This document shows positions 1-9,142 of a stretch of DNA of 64,000 bases, one piece after another (positions within the stretch are counted from its first letter, which is position 1; each line of letters begins with the position of its first letter). Origin of the DNA: Pseudomonas helmanticensis (lineage in GTDB: Bacteria > Pseudomonadota > Gammaproteobacteria > Pseudomonadales > Pseudomonadaceae). The stretch lies in the NCBI RefSeq assembly GCF_900182985.1, contig NZ_FXUY01000001.1, forward strand, positions 3,100,001-3,164,000. Reading direction: 5' to 3'. The position numbers were made by a program, and so were the translations under genes. Below the pieces are notes generated by a model. That model was given only the letters and a program-made list of their open reading frames with translations, was not told the DNA's origin and made no database searches.

Positions 1-85
1 ACCGCGTGCTCGCGGCTCTCTATTGATGGCCCGGCGATGTCGCTGCCGGACCATGATCGTCAAAGGCTGACCGTGACGATGCGAA

Positions 86-817
86 TTACTTGGCGCCCAG
101 CGCCAGTTTGGCGACTTGTGGCGCAGGCTGGTAGCCCGGAATGACCTGTCCGTCGGCCAAAACGATGGCCGGTGTACCGTTCACGCCGATCGACTGACCG
201 AGGGCGAACTGTTTGGAAACCGGGTTATCGCACTTGGCGGCCTTGATTTCCTTGCCGTCGACCATTTTGTCCATGGCAGCTTTCTTGTCTTTCGAGCACC
301 ACACGGCCTGCAGTTGCTCGTCACCCGGCGAGCCGAGGCCCTGACGCGGGAACGCGACATAGCGTACTTCGATGCCGCGCTTGTTCAGCTCGGGCACTTC
401 GGCGTGCAGTTTGTGGCAGTAAGGGCAGGTGGTGTCGGTGAACACGGTGATGTGCGACTTGGTCTCGCCCACAGCCGGGTAAACCACGGTCTCGGCAACC
501 GGAATGTCGTTGATCAGTTTGGAGATGCCCAGGCGCTCGGTCTTCTCGGTCAGGTTGACCGGTTTACCGTCCTTGAGCTGGAACAGGTAGCCCTGAACCA
601 CGTACTGGCCATCGGCACTGGCGTACAGCACACGGCTGCCCTTGAGCTTGACTTCGTACATGCCCGGCAACGGGCTGGCGGAAATGCTCTCTACCGGTAC
701 ATCGAGCTGGAGGTTTTCCAGGCTTTTACGAATGGCTTTGTCGGCCGCGTCATCGGCGACGGCAAAGGTGCTGACCAACGCAATGGCTGCGGCGGCGAAA
801 ATCTGGGTCAGACGCAT
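86..817 (-). CDS. dsbC: Periplasmic thiol:disulfide interchange protein DsbC
   Basis: Disulfide isomerase of the periplasm, kept reduced by DsbD in the known pathway. The 243-residue product has a signal peptide (about residues 1-21, ending AVA), an N-terminal dimerisation region, and a thioredoxin fold with the catalytic CPYC at C131-C134; a second cysteine pair is at C174 and C196, and the cis-Pro motif GTPAI follows. The frame is open upstream for another 29 codons, but the ATG at 817 is preceded by AGGAGTT and begins the signal peptide, so it is the start. It lies downstream of xerD on the same strand, separated by a REP doublet. The 85 bases left of it hold nothing I can identify. Confidence 0.95.
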   Translation of the reverse strand: MRLTQIFAAAAIALVSTFAVADDAADKAIRKSLENLQLDVPVESISASPLPGMYEVKLKGSRVLYASADGQYVVQGYLFQLKDGKPVNLTEKTERLGISKLINDIPVAETVVYPAVGETKSHITVFTDTTCPYCHKLHAEVPELNKRGIEVRYVAFPRQGLGSPGDEQLQAVWCSKDKKAAMDKMVDGKEIKAAKCDNPVSKQFALGQSIGVNGTPAIVLADGQVIPGYQPAPQVAKLALGAK

Positions 818-966
818 GAGAACTCCTGAAGGCGGACAAATGAAACGATCAGAACGCCCGTGCCGGAACACCGGGTCATAACCGTCCATCGTGCAAACCG
901 GCAAAGCCTAACACATAAGGCCACGGTGACCGAATGCGCCTGTTGCCACTCATTACTCCCACCTTA

Positions 967-1050
967 TGTAGGAGCTGCCGCAGGCTGCGATCTTTTGATC
1001 TTGATCTTAAAAACAGAATCAAAAGATCGCAGCCTTCGGCAGCTCCTACA
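967..1050. repeat. REP doublet (class 1)
   Basis: Two REP arms in inverted orientation (TGTAGGAGCTGCCGCAGG... and its complement) around a short AT-rich loop, between dsbC and xerD. The arms differ (CGCAGG in one, CGAAGG in the other). It could fold into a long hairpin in the xerD-dsbC transcript. Confidence 0.9.
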
Positions 1051-1065
1051 GGGGGAGATGTGTGG

Positions 1066-1962
1066 TTAGCCTCTTGGGTGGTGTTTGGCGTGCAGGTCTT
1101 GCAGGCGGGCGCGGGCGACGTGGGTGTAGATTTGCGTCGTCGAGAGGTCGCTGTGGCCGAGCAGCATCTGCACCACGCGCAGGTCGGCGCCATGGTTGAG
1201 CAGGTGCGTGGCAAACGCATGACGCAAGGTGTGTGGCGACAGCGACTTGCCGATCCCGGCAACCTTGGCCTGATGCTTGATGCGGTGCCAGAACGTCTGC
1301 CGGGTCATCTGCTCACCGCGCTGGCTGGGGAACAGCACATCACTGGGACGACCACCGAGCAACTCGCCGCGACCATCGCGCATGTAGCGTTCGATCCAGA
1401 CAATCGCTTCCTCGCCCATCGGCACCAGCCGCTCCTTGCTGCCTTTACCCATGACCCGTAATACGCCTTGGCGCAGATTGACCTGCTCCAGTGTCAGGCT
1501 GATCAGTTCGGTCACGCGCAGGCCGCAGGCATACAGCACTTCAAGCATGGCGCGATCGCGCTGGCCGATCGCTTCGCTCAGATCCGGCGCCTGCAGCAGC
1601 GCCTCGACGTCGGCTTCCGACAGGGATTTGGGCAGCGGTCGGCCCAGTTGCGGCATGTCGATGCGTAACGTCGGATCGACACTGATGAGCTTTTCCCGCA
1701 GCAGATAACGAAAAAAGCCACGCACACCGGAGAGAAATCTCGCCGTGGAGCGCGGTTTGTAGTTCTGCTCCAGACGCCAGGCCAGATGATCGAGGATCAA
1801 TTCGCGACCGGCGTTGATCAGCTCCAGGTTTTTTTCCTGCAGCCAGCCGTTGAACAGCGCGAGATCGCTGCGATAGGCGTCGCGGGTGTTATCGGACAGG
1901 CCCTTTTCCAGCCACAAGGCGTCGAGGAATTGATCAATCAGTGGATGGTCGATGGCAGGCAT
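1066..1962 (-). CDS. xerD: Site-specific tyrosine recombinase XerD
   Basis: With XerC it resolves chromosome dimers at dif under FtsK control (known for the family). The 298-residue protein has the N-terminal SAM-like core-binding domain (about 1-95) and the catalytic domain with the complete set R149, K173, H244, R247, H270 and nucleophile Y279 (HTLRH and LGHSDLSTTQIYTH motifs). Length matches XerD. Position next to dsbC is the standard Pseudomonas arrangement, which argues against a phage or integron integrase. It is divergent from the antiporter gene at 2071, the roughly 108-bp gap holding both promoters. Confidence 0.96.
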   Translation of the reverse strand: MPAIDHPLIDQFLDALWLEKGLSDNTRDAYRSDLALFNGWLQEKNLELINAGRELILDHLAWRLEQNYKPRSTARFLSGVRGFFRYLLREKLISVDPTLRIDMPQLGRPLPKSLSEADVEALLQAPDLSEAIGQRDRAMLEVLYACGLRVTELISLTLEQVNLRQGVLRVMGKGSKERLVPMGEEAIVWIERYMRDGRGELLGGRPSDVLFPSQRGEQMTRQTFWHRIKHQAKVAGIGKSLSPHTLRHAFATHLLNHGADLRVVQMLLGHSDLSTTQIYTHVARARLQDLHAKHHPRG

Positions 1963-2070
1963 GGGCGCTCAAGACACACAGCCTCAAGGACTGTGCGCAA
2001 ATGTAGAGTGAACTGTAGGAATGGGCGCTAGTCTTTCATAGCCCGCTATTTCAAGGAACAGGGAGCATCA

Positions 2071-3882
2071 ATGAACGAGCAGCAAATTCTATTGGCATTT
2101 GGCGGGATTGGCGCCGCGGCGCTGGGTTGCCAATGGCTGGCATGGCGCCTGAAGCTGCCAGCGATTCTGTTTCTGTTGTTGACCGGCATTCTGGTCGGCC
2201 CGGTGCTGGGCTGGCTCGACCCGCAGGAAATGTTTGGCCCGCTGCTGATGCCGCTGGTGTCGCTGGCGGTGGCGCTGATTCTGTTCGAAGGCAGCCTGAC
2301 CCTGCATCTGTCTGAATGGCGGGAGATCGGTAGCGTCGTCCATCGACTGGTGACCATCGGTGCGATTTCGACCTGGGTGGTCATCGCGGTGGCGACTCAC
2401 TTTCTACTGGGTTTCGACTGGATGCTGGCGATTCTCTTCGGCAGCCTGACGCTGGTCACCGGGCCAACAGTGATCGTGCCGATGCTGCGCGTGGTACGAC
2501 CGAAAGCCTCGATTGCCAACATTCTGCGCTGGGAAGGCATCGTCATCGATCCGATCGGCGCCCTCCTCGCCGTGGTGGTCTACAGCTTCATCATTGCCAG
2601 CGCTGAAGGTCATGGCCTCAAGCAAAGTCTGTTGACGTTTGGCGGGGTGATTGCCTGTGGCGCGGTGTTCGGCGTTGTCGGTGGCTGGCTGCTGGGTACG
2701 GTGATCCGCCGACAATGGCTGCCGGAATATCTGCATAACCTGGCGTCGCTGGCGGCGGTGCTGGGGATTTTCATTGCCTCCAACGAGGTCATGCACGAGT
2801 CCGGTCTGCTGGCCGTGACGCTGATGGGCATGTGGCTGGCGAACATGAAGGGCGTGGATGTGCGGCATATCCTGCACTTCAAGGAAAACCTCAGCGTGCT
2901 GCTGATTTCCGGGTTGTTCATATTGTTGGCGGCGCGTCTGGATTTGTATGCGCTGATCGGGCTAGGGCCGTTGGTGCTGATTCTGCTGCTGGTGATCCAG
3001 TTGATCGCCCGGCCGCTGAACGTGTTGCTCAGCACGGCCGGTTCCAGCCTGAGCTGGCGCGAGCGTGCGCTGCTGTGCTGGATCGCCCCACGCGGGATTG
3101 TTGCGGCCGCGGTGTCGGCGATTTTTGCGATTCGTTTGCATGAGGCCGGGCATGAAGGTGCACTGCTGCTGGTGCCGCTGACGTTTGCGGTGATCATCGG
3201 CACCGTGGTCCTGCAAAGCGCGACTGCACGACCGCTGGCGCGATTGCTGAAAGTCGCCGAGCCAGCGCCGAGTGGCTTCCTGATGGTCGGTGCCAACGCC
3301 CCGGCGCGCGAGTTGGCCAAGTCGCTGCAACAACTGGGCAGTCGGGTGCTGCTGACCGATTCGAGTTGGGAAAACATTCGTGCGGCGCGCATGGAGGGTT
3401 TGCCGACCTACTTCGGCAATCCGGCTTCGCAGCATGCCGATGCGCATCTGGATCTGGTCGGACTCGGGCATTTGCTGGCGCTGTCGCCTTCAGGCGAACT
3501 GAATACCTTGGCGGCAATGCGTTTTCGCCATGACTTCGGCCATCAACGCTTGTTTGGCCTGGCCAGTGGTCATGAGAGCCGCCGCAGCGACAAACATCGC
3601 GCGAGCCTGGAGCATCGGGGCAATCAGCTGGGCAGCGAGGCGTTTACCTACGCGAAACTGGCCAGCCAGATGGGTCAGGGCGCCGAGTTGTACAGCACGA
3701 CATTGACCGATGGATTCGGCTGGGAGGATTACCGCGCACTGCATGGGAATCGTGCGACGTTGCTGTTCATGCGCGATGACAGCGGCTGGGTGCATGTGGT
3801 GACGCCGGAGACGGCGGTTAAACCTGGGTCGGGGTGGACGTTGCTGGCGTTGATTCAGCCTGAGGTCAGCGGCGCCTCTTAA
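2071..3882 (+). CDS. Cation:proton antiporter (CPA1 type) with C-terminal nucleotide-binding-like domain
   Basis: Inner-membrane sodium/proton or potassium/proton exchanger. Residues 1 to about 395 are a chain of roughly 12-13 hydrophobic helices typical of the Na_H_Exchanger family (motif VALILFEGSLTL near residue 70; TGPTVIVPML near 130). Residues about 400-600 are soluble and resemble a TrkA-N/Rossmann domain (GFLMVGANAPARELAK start, then LLTDSS), so activity may be gated by a nucleotide or metabolite. The start ATG is preceded by a purine-rich AAGGAACAGGGAG stretch. The ion cannot be told from sequence. Followed by a REP doublet rather than by another gene on its strand. Confidence 0.88.
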   Translation: MNEQQILLAFGGIGAAALGCQWLAWRLKLPAILFLLLTGILVGPVLGWLDPQEMFGPLLMPLVSLAVALILFEGSLTLHLSEWREIGSVVHRLVTIGAISTWVVIAVATHFLLGFDWMLAILFGSLTLVTGPTVIVPMLRVVRPKASIANILRWEGIVIDPIGALLAVVVYSFIIASAEGHGLKQSLLTFGGVIACGAVFGVVGGWLLGTVIRRQWLPEYLHNLASLAAVLGIFIASNEVMHESGLLAVTLMGMWLANMKGVDVRHILHFKENLSVLLISGLFILLAARLDLYALIGLGPLVLILLLVIQLIARPLNVLLSTAGSSLSWRERALLCWIAPRGIVAAAVSAIFAIRLHEAGHEGALLLVPLTFAVIIGTVVLQSATARPLARLLKVAEPAPSGFLMVGANAPARELAKSLQQLGSRVLLTDSSWENIRAARMEGLPTYFGNPASQHADAHLDLVGLGHLLALSPSGELNTLAAMRFRHDFGHQRLFGLASGHESRRSDKHRASLEHRGNQLGSEAFTYAKLASQMGQGAELYSTTLTDGFGWEDYRALHGNRATLLFMRDDSGWVHVVTPETAVKPGSGWTLLALIQPEVSGAS

Positions 3883-3887
3883 ATCGA

Positions 3888-3952
3888 ATCGCGAGCAGGC
3901 TCACTCCTACAAGGGAACGCATTCCAAATGTAGGAGTGAGCCTGCTCGCGAT
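3888..3952. repeat. REP doublet (class 2, CTCGCGAT arms)
   Basis: Near-perfect inverted repeat: ATCGCGAGCAGGCTCACTCC and its complement around the loop GGGAACGCATTCCA. It lies between convergent genes (antiporter and thioesterase) and may act as a bidirectional terminator. Near-identical copy at 12028-12094. Confidence 0.9.
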
Positions 3953-3972
3953 GGCCGCAACGCGGTATCAGG

Positions 3973-4386
3973 TCACGCAGCAAACCCCGGCAGCACCGGC
4001 ACCGGCCGTTTGTCATCATCAATGGCGACAAAGCTGAACTGCCCATGGATCGCCTTCTCGCGACCATCACAGCTCATGCTTTCGACAAACACCTCCACCT
4101 CGACCTTGAGGCTGGTGTTGCCGACCTTGATCACCTTCCCCACCAACTCAACGATCGATCCCGCCGGGATCGCGTGGTTGAAGTCGATGCGGTCGGTGGA
4201 CACGGTCACCAGCGGCAAGCGGCAGAAGCGTGTGGCGGTGATGAAGGAGACTTCGTCCATCCATGCCAGCGCAGTGCCGCCGAACAGGGTGTTGTGGTGG
4301 TTGGTGGTCGGCGGGAAGACGGCTTTGGTGACGCGGGTTACCGAGAGTTCGGTGCGGCGTTCGATTTCCTGGTCGCGGGGGGTCAT
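3973..4386 (-). CDS. Acyl-CoA thioesterase, hotdog fold (YciA-like)
   Basis: Hydrolyses acyl-CoA esters to free acid and CoA; the natural chain-length preference is not visible. The 137-residue protein is a single hotdog domain with the cytosolic acyl-CoA thioesterase signature NTLFGGTALAWMDEVSFI around residues 32-49 (N and D are the catalytic positions in this family) and the strand VSTDRIDFNHAIPAGSIVE. The start ATG is the first in frame. It is transcribed toward the antiporter; a single REP and the rplS terminator lie upstream. Confidence 0.88.
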   Translation of the reverse strand: MTPRDQEIERRTELSVTRVTKAVFPPTTNHHNTLFGGTALAWMDEVSFITATRFCRLPLVTVSTDRIDFNHAIPAGSIVELVGKVIKVGNTSLKVEVEVFVESMSCDGREKAIHGQFSFVAIDDDKRPVPVLPGFAA

Positions 4387-4426
4387 GGCAATTGCTGCTC
4401 GTGTATACGGGTGCCAAGCAAAGCAA

Positions 4427-4460
4427 GATCAAAAGATCGCAGCCTTCGGCAGCTCCTACA
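4427..4460. repeat. Single REP (class 1)
   Basis: One unpaired arm, GATCAAAAGATCGCAGCC... to CTCCTACA, between the thioesterase start and the rplS terminator. No inverted partner nearby. Confidence 0.85.
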
Positions 4461-4488
4461 GGGGGGAATGGGAGGAATTTTGGGCAAC

Positions 4489-4516
4489 AAAAAAGCAGCC
4501 CGTAGGCTGCTTTTTT
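4489..4516 (-). terminator. Intrinsic terminator of the rpsP-rplS operon
   Basis: Perfect 12-bp stem AAAAAAGCAGCC / GGCTGCTTTTTT with loop CGTA, about 20 bases after the rplS stop. Reads as a T-tract terminator on the minus strand and could work in both directions. Confidence 0.9.
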
Positions 4517-4534
4517 CTGCATCGGAAGCTGGAC

Positions 4535-4885
4535 TTAAGCCAGTTTTTCCTTGATGCGAGCTGCTTTACCCGACAGGTCGCGCAGGTAGTACAGCTTGGC
4601 TTTACGTACGTCACCGCGACGTTTAACAGCCATGCTGTCGATCTGCGGGGAGTAGGTCTGGAAAGTACGTTCTACGCCAACACCGTTGGAGATTTTACGA
4701 ACGGTGAACGCACTGTTCACGCCGCGGTTACGCTTGGCGATTACAACGCCTTCGAACGCTTGCAGACGGGAACGATCGCCTTCCTTCACTTTCACCTGAA
4801 CGACAATAGTGTCGCCTGGGGCGAAGGTAGGGATTTCTTTGGTCATCTGCTCTGCTTCGAGTGCAAGGATGATTTTGTTGGTCAT
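4535..4885 (-). CDS. rplS: 50S ribosomal protein L19
   Basis: Component of the large subunit at the subunit interface. The 116-residue product has the L19 signature ([20 protein letters not shown], then [23 protein letters not shown]). Last gene of the rpsP-rimM-trmD-rplS operon; 45 bases after trmD and followed directly by a strong intrinsic terminator. Preceded by AGGAGCAC. Length and sequence are as usual for the genus. Confidence 0.98.
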
Positions 4886-4930
4886 GCTGTGCTCCTAAGG
4901 TAAATCGTTCGATCTACCATCGATACGTTG

Positions 4931-5683
4931 TTAACTATCGTCCCGCTCGCGGATGTATTCCTCGAGCAGCTTCTTCTCTTCTCCAGAAAGCGAGCGGCTT
5001 TCCAGAAGATCGGCGCGTCGTTCATAGGTCCTACCAAGGGACTGCTGTAAACGCCAACGCCGGATATGCGCGTGGTTGCCACTCAGCAACACGTCGGGTA
5101 CACGCTGATCCGCATACACCTCAGGTCGGGTGTAGTGCGGGCAATCCAGCAGACCATCCGTAAAGGAATCTTCCTCGGCGGAGTCCGCATGCCCTAAAGC
5201 TCCAGGCAGCAGTCGTGTAACCGCATCGATCAGGACCATGGCCGGCAGCTCGCCGCCAGACAGTACATAGTCGCCAATCGACCACTCTTCATCGACATGA
5301 GCTTCAATAAAACGCTCGTCAATGCCTTCATAGCGGCCGGCAATCAGGATTAATGCATCCGATTGTGCCAACTCGCGTACCGCCGACTGAGTCAGTTGAC
5401 GGCCTTGGGGGGACAGGTAAATCACCTTCGCCGCCTCCCCGGCTGCTGCCTTGGCCTGAGCCAGTGCATCTTCCAGGGGCTTGATCTTCATCACCATGCC
5501 CGGACCACCGCCAAACGGGCGATCATCCACAGTGTGATGCCGATCCGTCGTGTAATCCCGCGGGTTCCAACAGGTCAGCTGCAAGAGCCCCTGTTTGACC
5601 GCTCGACTGGTGATGCCGTAGTCGCCGATGGCGGAAAACATCTCGGGAAACAAACTGATCACTTCTACGCGCAAGTTAGCCAC
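4931..5683 (-). CDS. trmD: tRNA (guanine37-N1)-methyltransferase TrmD
   Basis: Transfers a methyl group from SAM to N1 of G37 in tRNAs, which prevents +1 frameshifting. The 250-residue protein has the SPOUT trefoil knot motifs ([47 protein letters not shown]). I start it at the GTG at 5683 ([16 protein letters not shown]), two bases after the rimM stop, which matches the conserved N terminus; the longer open frame overlaps rimM and encodes an unrelated extension. Translational coupling to rimM is likely. Confidence 0.96.
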   Translation of the reverse strand: MANLRVEVISLFPEMFSAIGDYGITSRAVKQGLLQLTCWNPRDYTTDRHHTVDDRPFGGGPGMVMKIKPLEDALAQAKAAAGEAAKVIYLSPQGRQLTQSAVRELAQSDALILIAGRYEGIDERFIEAHVDEEWSIGDYVLSGGELPAMVLIDAVTRLLPGALGHADSAEEDSFTDGLLDCPHYTRPEVYADQRVPDVLLSGNHAHIRRWRLQQSLGRTYERRADLLESRSLSGEEKKLLEEYIRERDDS

Positions 5684-5685
5684 GC

Positions 5686-6222
5686 TTAGAAGTCCGCGTC
5701 CCAATCCACCTTCATCTCGCCCGCGGCCAGATCGACTGCCAACACACATTGGCCCGTATAGGGCAACAAGCGTTCGCGATCATCCAGGCTGCCAGCGCAA
5801 GGCTTGACTACCATTACATCATTGGCGCCGGTTTCCAGAAGATGATCGACTTTCCCGAGCAATTGCCCCAGTTGATCGATGACCTTCAGACCTTCCAGCT
5901 GGTACCAGTAGTACTCGCCGTCGGTCAATTCAGGGAACAGGTTGCGCGGCACGCAGATCTCATAACCGGCCAGAAGACGAGCTTCTTCACGATCATCGAG
6001 ACCCTTGAGCTTTGCGACCAGGAACTTGTCGCTCCCGCGTCCACTGACCAGCTCGACCTGTTTGACATTGCCTTCGCGCTTGAGCGTCCAGGTTTTGTAC
6101 TGCAACAGGTTTTCAGTCGGATCAGTAAAGGAATAAACCTTCACTTCGCCGCGAACGCCATGAACAGAATAAATTTTGCCAATAACGATCAAATCATCGG
6201 CAACAGCAGGCGTCGCGTTCAT
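5686..6222 (-). CDS. rimM: Ribosome maturation factor RimM
   Basis: Assists late assembly of the 30S head, with S19 as its known partner. The 178-residue protein has the N-terminal beta-barrel domain ([21 protein letters not shown]) and the C-terminal PRC-barrel ([36 protein letters not shown]). Second gene of the operon, 5 bases after rpsP and 2 before the trmD GTG. Confidence 0.97.
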   Translation of the reverse strand: MNATPAVADDLIVIGKIYSVHGVRGEVKVYSFTDPTENLLQYKTWTLKREGNVKQVELVSGRGSDKFLVAKLKGLDDREEARLLAGYEICVPRNLFPELTDGEYYWYQLEGLKVIDQLGQLLGKVDHLLETGANDVMVVKPCAGSLDDRERLLPYTGQCVLAVDLAAGEMKVDWDADF

Positions 6223-6227
6223 ATTGC

Positions 6228-6479
6228 TCAGGCCGCAGCCTTTGCAGATTCCTTCAGCAACTGAGCAACACGCTCAGAAGGCTGTGCACCAACGCTCAGC
6301 CAGTAGGCTACGCGCTCTTGGTTCACGGACAGACGAACTTCCTGACCACGTGCAACAGGGTTGAAGAAACCAACCTGTTCTTTGTGGGAGCCGTCACGCG
6401 GGTTACGCGAGTCGGTTACGGTCAGGTGGTAAAACGGGCGCTTTTTGGAGCCGCCAAGGGCAAGACGGATTGTTAGCAT
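6228..6479 (-). CDS. rpsP: 30S ribosomal protein S16
   Basis: Small-subunit assembly protein; 83 residues beginning [19 protein letters not shown], the diagnostic S16 N terminus. First gene of the operon; its promoter is upstream at 6552-6579. RBS AGGAACG is present. Confidence 0.98.
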   Translation of the reverse strand: MLTIRLALGGSKKRPFYHLTVTDSRNPRDGSHKEQVGFFNPVARGQEVRLSVNQERVAYWLSVGAQPSERVAQLLKESAKAAA

Positions 6480-6551
6480 GTGAACATCGTTCCTGTAGTC
6501 GGTGCTGCAAATCTAAATGCACAGCGGGCATAGGTGCCCGAAAGGCCGCAT

Positions 6552-6579
6552 ATTCTAAGGAATATCCGGACTTTTGCAA
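6552..6579 (-). promoter_or_regulatory. Sigma70-type promoter for rpsP operon
   Basis: On the minus strand TTGCAA (6574-6579) is followed after 16 bases by TAGAAT (6552-6557), about 70 bases before the rpsP start. The -10 lies in the small palindrome ATATTC-TAAG-GAATAT. Good match to consensus; inferred only from sequence. Confidence 0.55.
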
Positions 6580-6692
6580 ATGACTTTTTCCGGCGCCTAT
6601 GGCATGCCGTGCAGATCTGCATATAGAGCCGTCGATGAAAACGGCCGGTCAGCTCCCGCCAAGTGCGGGTTTGCTGTTGATCCTGCGTCCTT

Positions 6693-6730
6693 GCAGGGTC
6701 TGCGCCGGTGCGACGACCGGCGCGGATTCT
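6693..6730 (-). terminator. Stem-loop after ffh
   Basis: Just downstream of the ffh stop, GCGCCGGT / ACCGGCGC can form a perfect 8-bp GC-rich stem with a 6-base loop. There is no clear T-tract, so it is a candidate transcript end rather than a sure terminator. The rest of 6580-6692 has no gene I can identify. Confidence 0.4.
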
Positions 6731-8107
6731 TTACATTTTCGGCATGCCGCCGCCGGGCAGCATTCCGCCCATGCCGCGCATCATTTTCGCCATTCCGCCT
6801 TTGGCGGTGAATTTCTTCATCATCTTCTGCATCTGCTTGTGCTGCTTGATCAAGCGACCGATGTCCTGCACCTGAGTGCCGGAACCCATGGCGATCCGGC
6901 GTTTGCGCGAACCGCTGATCAGCTCAGGGTCGCGGCGCTCGGCCGGGGTCATGGAATTGATGATGGCTTCCATCTGCTTGAATTGTTTCTCTGCGGCGTT
7001 CTGGGCATTGCCCATTTGCGACAGGTTGACACCGCCGATGCTCGGCAGTTTGTCCATGAGGCCGCCGAGGCCGCCCATGTTCTTCATCTGTTGCAGCTGA
7101 TCGCGGAAGTCTTCAAGGTCGAAGCCCTTGCCCTTCTTCAGCTTCTTGGCCAGTTTGTCGGCCTTGTCTTTATCGAGGGTCGCTTCGGCCTGTTCGATCA
7201 GGCTGAGCACGTCGCCCATGCCGAGAATCCGCGAGGCGATACGCTCAGGGTGGAACGGATCGAGCGCTTCGCTCTTCTCGCCCATACCGATGAACTTGAT
7301 CGGCTTGCCAGTGATTGCGCGTACCGACAGTGCGGCACCGCCACGGGCGTCGCCGTCGACCTTGGTCAGGATCACACCGGTCAGCGGCAGGGCATCACCG
7401 AAGGCCTTGGCCGTGTTGGCGGCGTCCTGACCGGTCATGGCGTCGACCACGAACAAGGTTTCGACCGGGTTGATCGCGGCGTGCAGCGCCTTGATCTCGC
7501 CCATCATCTCTTCGTCGATGTGCAGACGACCGGCGGTATCGACGATGACCACGTCGATGAATTTCAGTTTTGCTTCTTTAATAGCGGCTTGCGCGATGTC
7601 GACCGGCTTCTGGCTCAGGTCGGATGGGAAGAAGGTCACGCCCACTTCACCGGCGAGCATTTCCAGCTGCTTGATCGCCGCAGGACGGTAAACGTCCGCC
7701 GATACGACCATGACCGACTTCTTCTTGCGCTCTTTAAGGAAGCGCGCCAGTTTGCCGGCGGTGGTGGTTTTACCCGCGCCCTGCAGACCGGCCATCAGAA
7801 TGACGGCTGGCGGGACGGCGCTCAGGTTCAGATCTTCGTTGGCCGCGCCCATCAGGCTTTCGAGTTCGGCCTGGACGATCTTCACGAATGCCTGGCCCGG
7901 CGTCAGACTGCGCGACACCTCGGTGCCGACAGCGCGCTCCTTGACCGAATTGACGAAGTCCTTGACCACCGGCAGGGCGACGTCGGCTTCGAGCAACGCC
8001 ATGCGCACTTCACGCAGGGTGTCTTTGATGTTGTCCTCGGTCAGCTTCGCCTTGCCGGTGACATGGCGCAGCGTCTGCGAGAGACGGTCGGTTAAGTTTT
8101 CAAACAT
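6731..8107 (-). CDS. ffh: Signal recognition particle protein Ffh
   Basis: SRP54 homologue; binds 4.5S RNA and signal sequences of membrane proteins and docks with FtsY. The 458-residue protein has the N domain (1-85), the G domain with GLQGAGKTTTAGKLARF (P-loop near residue 107), DTAGRLHIDEEM and the TKVDGDARGG motif, then the Met-rich M domain ending in the usual Gly/Met tail (GGMAKMMRGMGGMLPGGGMP). Divergent from the CcsA-like gene, which is the normal neighbour in Pseudomonas. No 4.5S RNA gene is in this window. Confidence 0.98.
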   Translation of the reverse strand: MFENLTDRLSQTLRHVTGKAKLTEDNIKDTLREVRMALLEADVALPVVKDFVNSVKERAVGTEVSRSLTPGQAFVKIVQAELESLMGAANEDLNLSAVPPAVILMAGLQGAGKTTTAGKLARFLKERKKKSVMVVSADVYRPAAIKQLEMLAGEVGVTFFPSDLSQKPVDIAQAAIKEAKLKFIDVVIVDTAGRLHIDEEMMGEIKALHAAINPVETLFVVDAMTGQDAANTAKAFGDALPLTGVILTKVDGDARGGAALSVRAITGKPIKFIGMGEKSEALDPFHPERIASRILGMGDVLSLIEQAEATLDKDKADKLAKKLKKGKGFDLEDFRDQLQQMKNMGGLGGLMDKLPSIGGVNLSQMGNAQNAAEKQFKQMEAIINSMTPAERRDPELISGSRKRRIAMGSGTQVQDIGRLIKQHKQMQKMMKKFTAKGGMAKMMRGMGGMLPGGGMPKM

Positions 8108-8317
8108 TGCGCGATCCTTTCAGGCCCTGTGTAGACCGGGATAATGGCGGCCCAGACCGGAATCAACATGTGCTCGGCGAGCCTGCGGCGTGGGCAGGTC
8201 GCGGATTATAGCGAAGACTGCGGCTGGCGGACACCTCGCTGTCAGCTTCCTGAGTCTTTCGTGTCATGGCGGTTCTATGCCAAACTCAGCCCCTTTCGGG
8301 CTTGCCTAACAGGATTT

Positions 8318-9130
8318 ATGCTCCCCTTGTCACCCAGTTTGCTGACCACCCTCGCCGCCGCCCTTCTATATGCCGCTGCGACCCTTTATCAGAGCACCCG
8401 CCTGGCCACCGGCGCCAAGGCGAACAAGCGCCTGCTGGTTAGCCTCGGCGCGCTCGCCGTCGTGGCCCACGCCGCCAGCCTGCTCACTCACCTGCTGACG
8501 CCAATCGGTCTGGGCCTGGACTTCTTCAGCGCCTCGAGCCTGATCGCCGCAGCGGTGATCGCGCTGACGTTGATCGCCTGTTCGCGCATTCCGGTGGAAA
8601 ACCTGCTGGTGCTGCTGTTCCCGCTGGGCGCGATCACCGTGCTGCTGGCGCAGTTCGCGCCAACCGGTACGGTGCAGATCATCGATGAAGAGCCGGGCAT
8701 CCTTGCGCACATTCTATTGTCGATCCTCGCCTACGGCATGTTCACCATTGCGGTGTTTCAGGCCTTGTTGCTGCTTGTGCAAGACCACCAGCTCAAGCAC
8801 AAGCATCCGTCCGGGCTGATCAAGAATTTCCCGCCGCTGCAAACCATGGAAAGCCTGTTGTTCGGTTTCCTCTGGGCCGGCTGGACCCTGCTGTCGCTGT
8901 CGCTGATCTCCGGCTGGCTGTTCGTCGAGAACCTGTTCGCACAGCACCTGGTGCACAAGACTTTGCTGGCCTGCCTGGCGTGGATCGTGTTCAGCGTGCT
9001 GCTGTGGGGCCGCAACCGTCTCGGCTGGCGCGGCCACAAGGCGATTCGCTGGACCCTCGCCGGTTTCTGCCTGCTGATGTTGGCGTATTTCGGCAGCAAA
9101 CTGGTTCGTGAATACATCCTGCACATCTGA
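8318..9130 (+). CDS. CcsA/YpjD-like inner-membrane protein
   Basis: Member of the cytochrome c assembly (CcsA/ResC) superfamily, the subgroup always found beside ffh and a CorB-type gene (YpjD-like). 270 residues with about eight membrane helices; the family WGG/WAG-type segment appears as LFGFLWAGWTLLSLSLISGW around residue 185-205, and a conserved His (HKTLLACLAW) follows. Whether it handles haem is unknown; the paralogue that does is elsewhere. I start it at ATG 8318 (MLPLSPSLL, preceded by AACAGGA), dropping a 57-codon upstream open stretch that overlaps the ffh promoter. Twelve bases before the next gene, so probably an operon. Confidence 0.82.
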   Translation: MLPLSPSLLTTLAAALLYAAATLYQSTRLATGAKANKRLLVSLGALAVVAHAASLLTHLLTPIGLGLDFFSASSLIAAAVIALTLIACSRIPVENLLVLLFPLGAITVLLAQFAPTGTVQIIDEEPGILAHILLSILAYGMFTIAVFQALLLLVQDHQLKHKHPSGLIKNFPPLQTMESLLFGFLWAGWTLLSLSLISGWLFVENLFAQHLVHKTLLACLAWIVFSVLLWGRNRLGWRGHKAIRWTLAGFCLLMLAYFGSKLVREYILHI

Positions 9131-9142
9131 CGGGCGGCATAA

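Noticed and set aside
1066..1962. Possible integron or phage integrase
   Set aside because: Sequence, length and position beside dsbC are those of housekeeping xerD; no att site or cargo nearby.
5684..5749. Longer TrmD N terminus
   Set aside because: The 22 extra residues overlap rimM and are not TrmD-like; GTG at 5683 fits the family.
6480..6730. 4.5S RNA gene near ffh
   Set aside because: No GGAA-tetraloop hairpin of the SRP RNA type could be found here.
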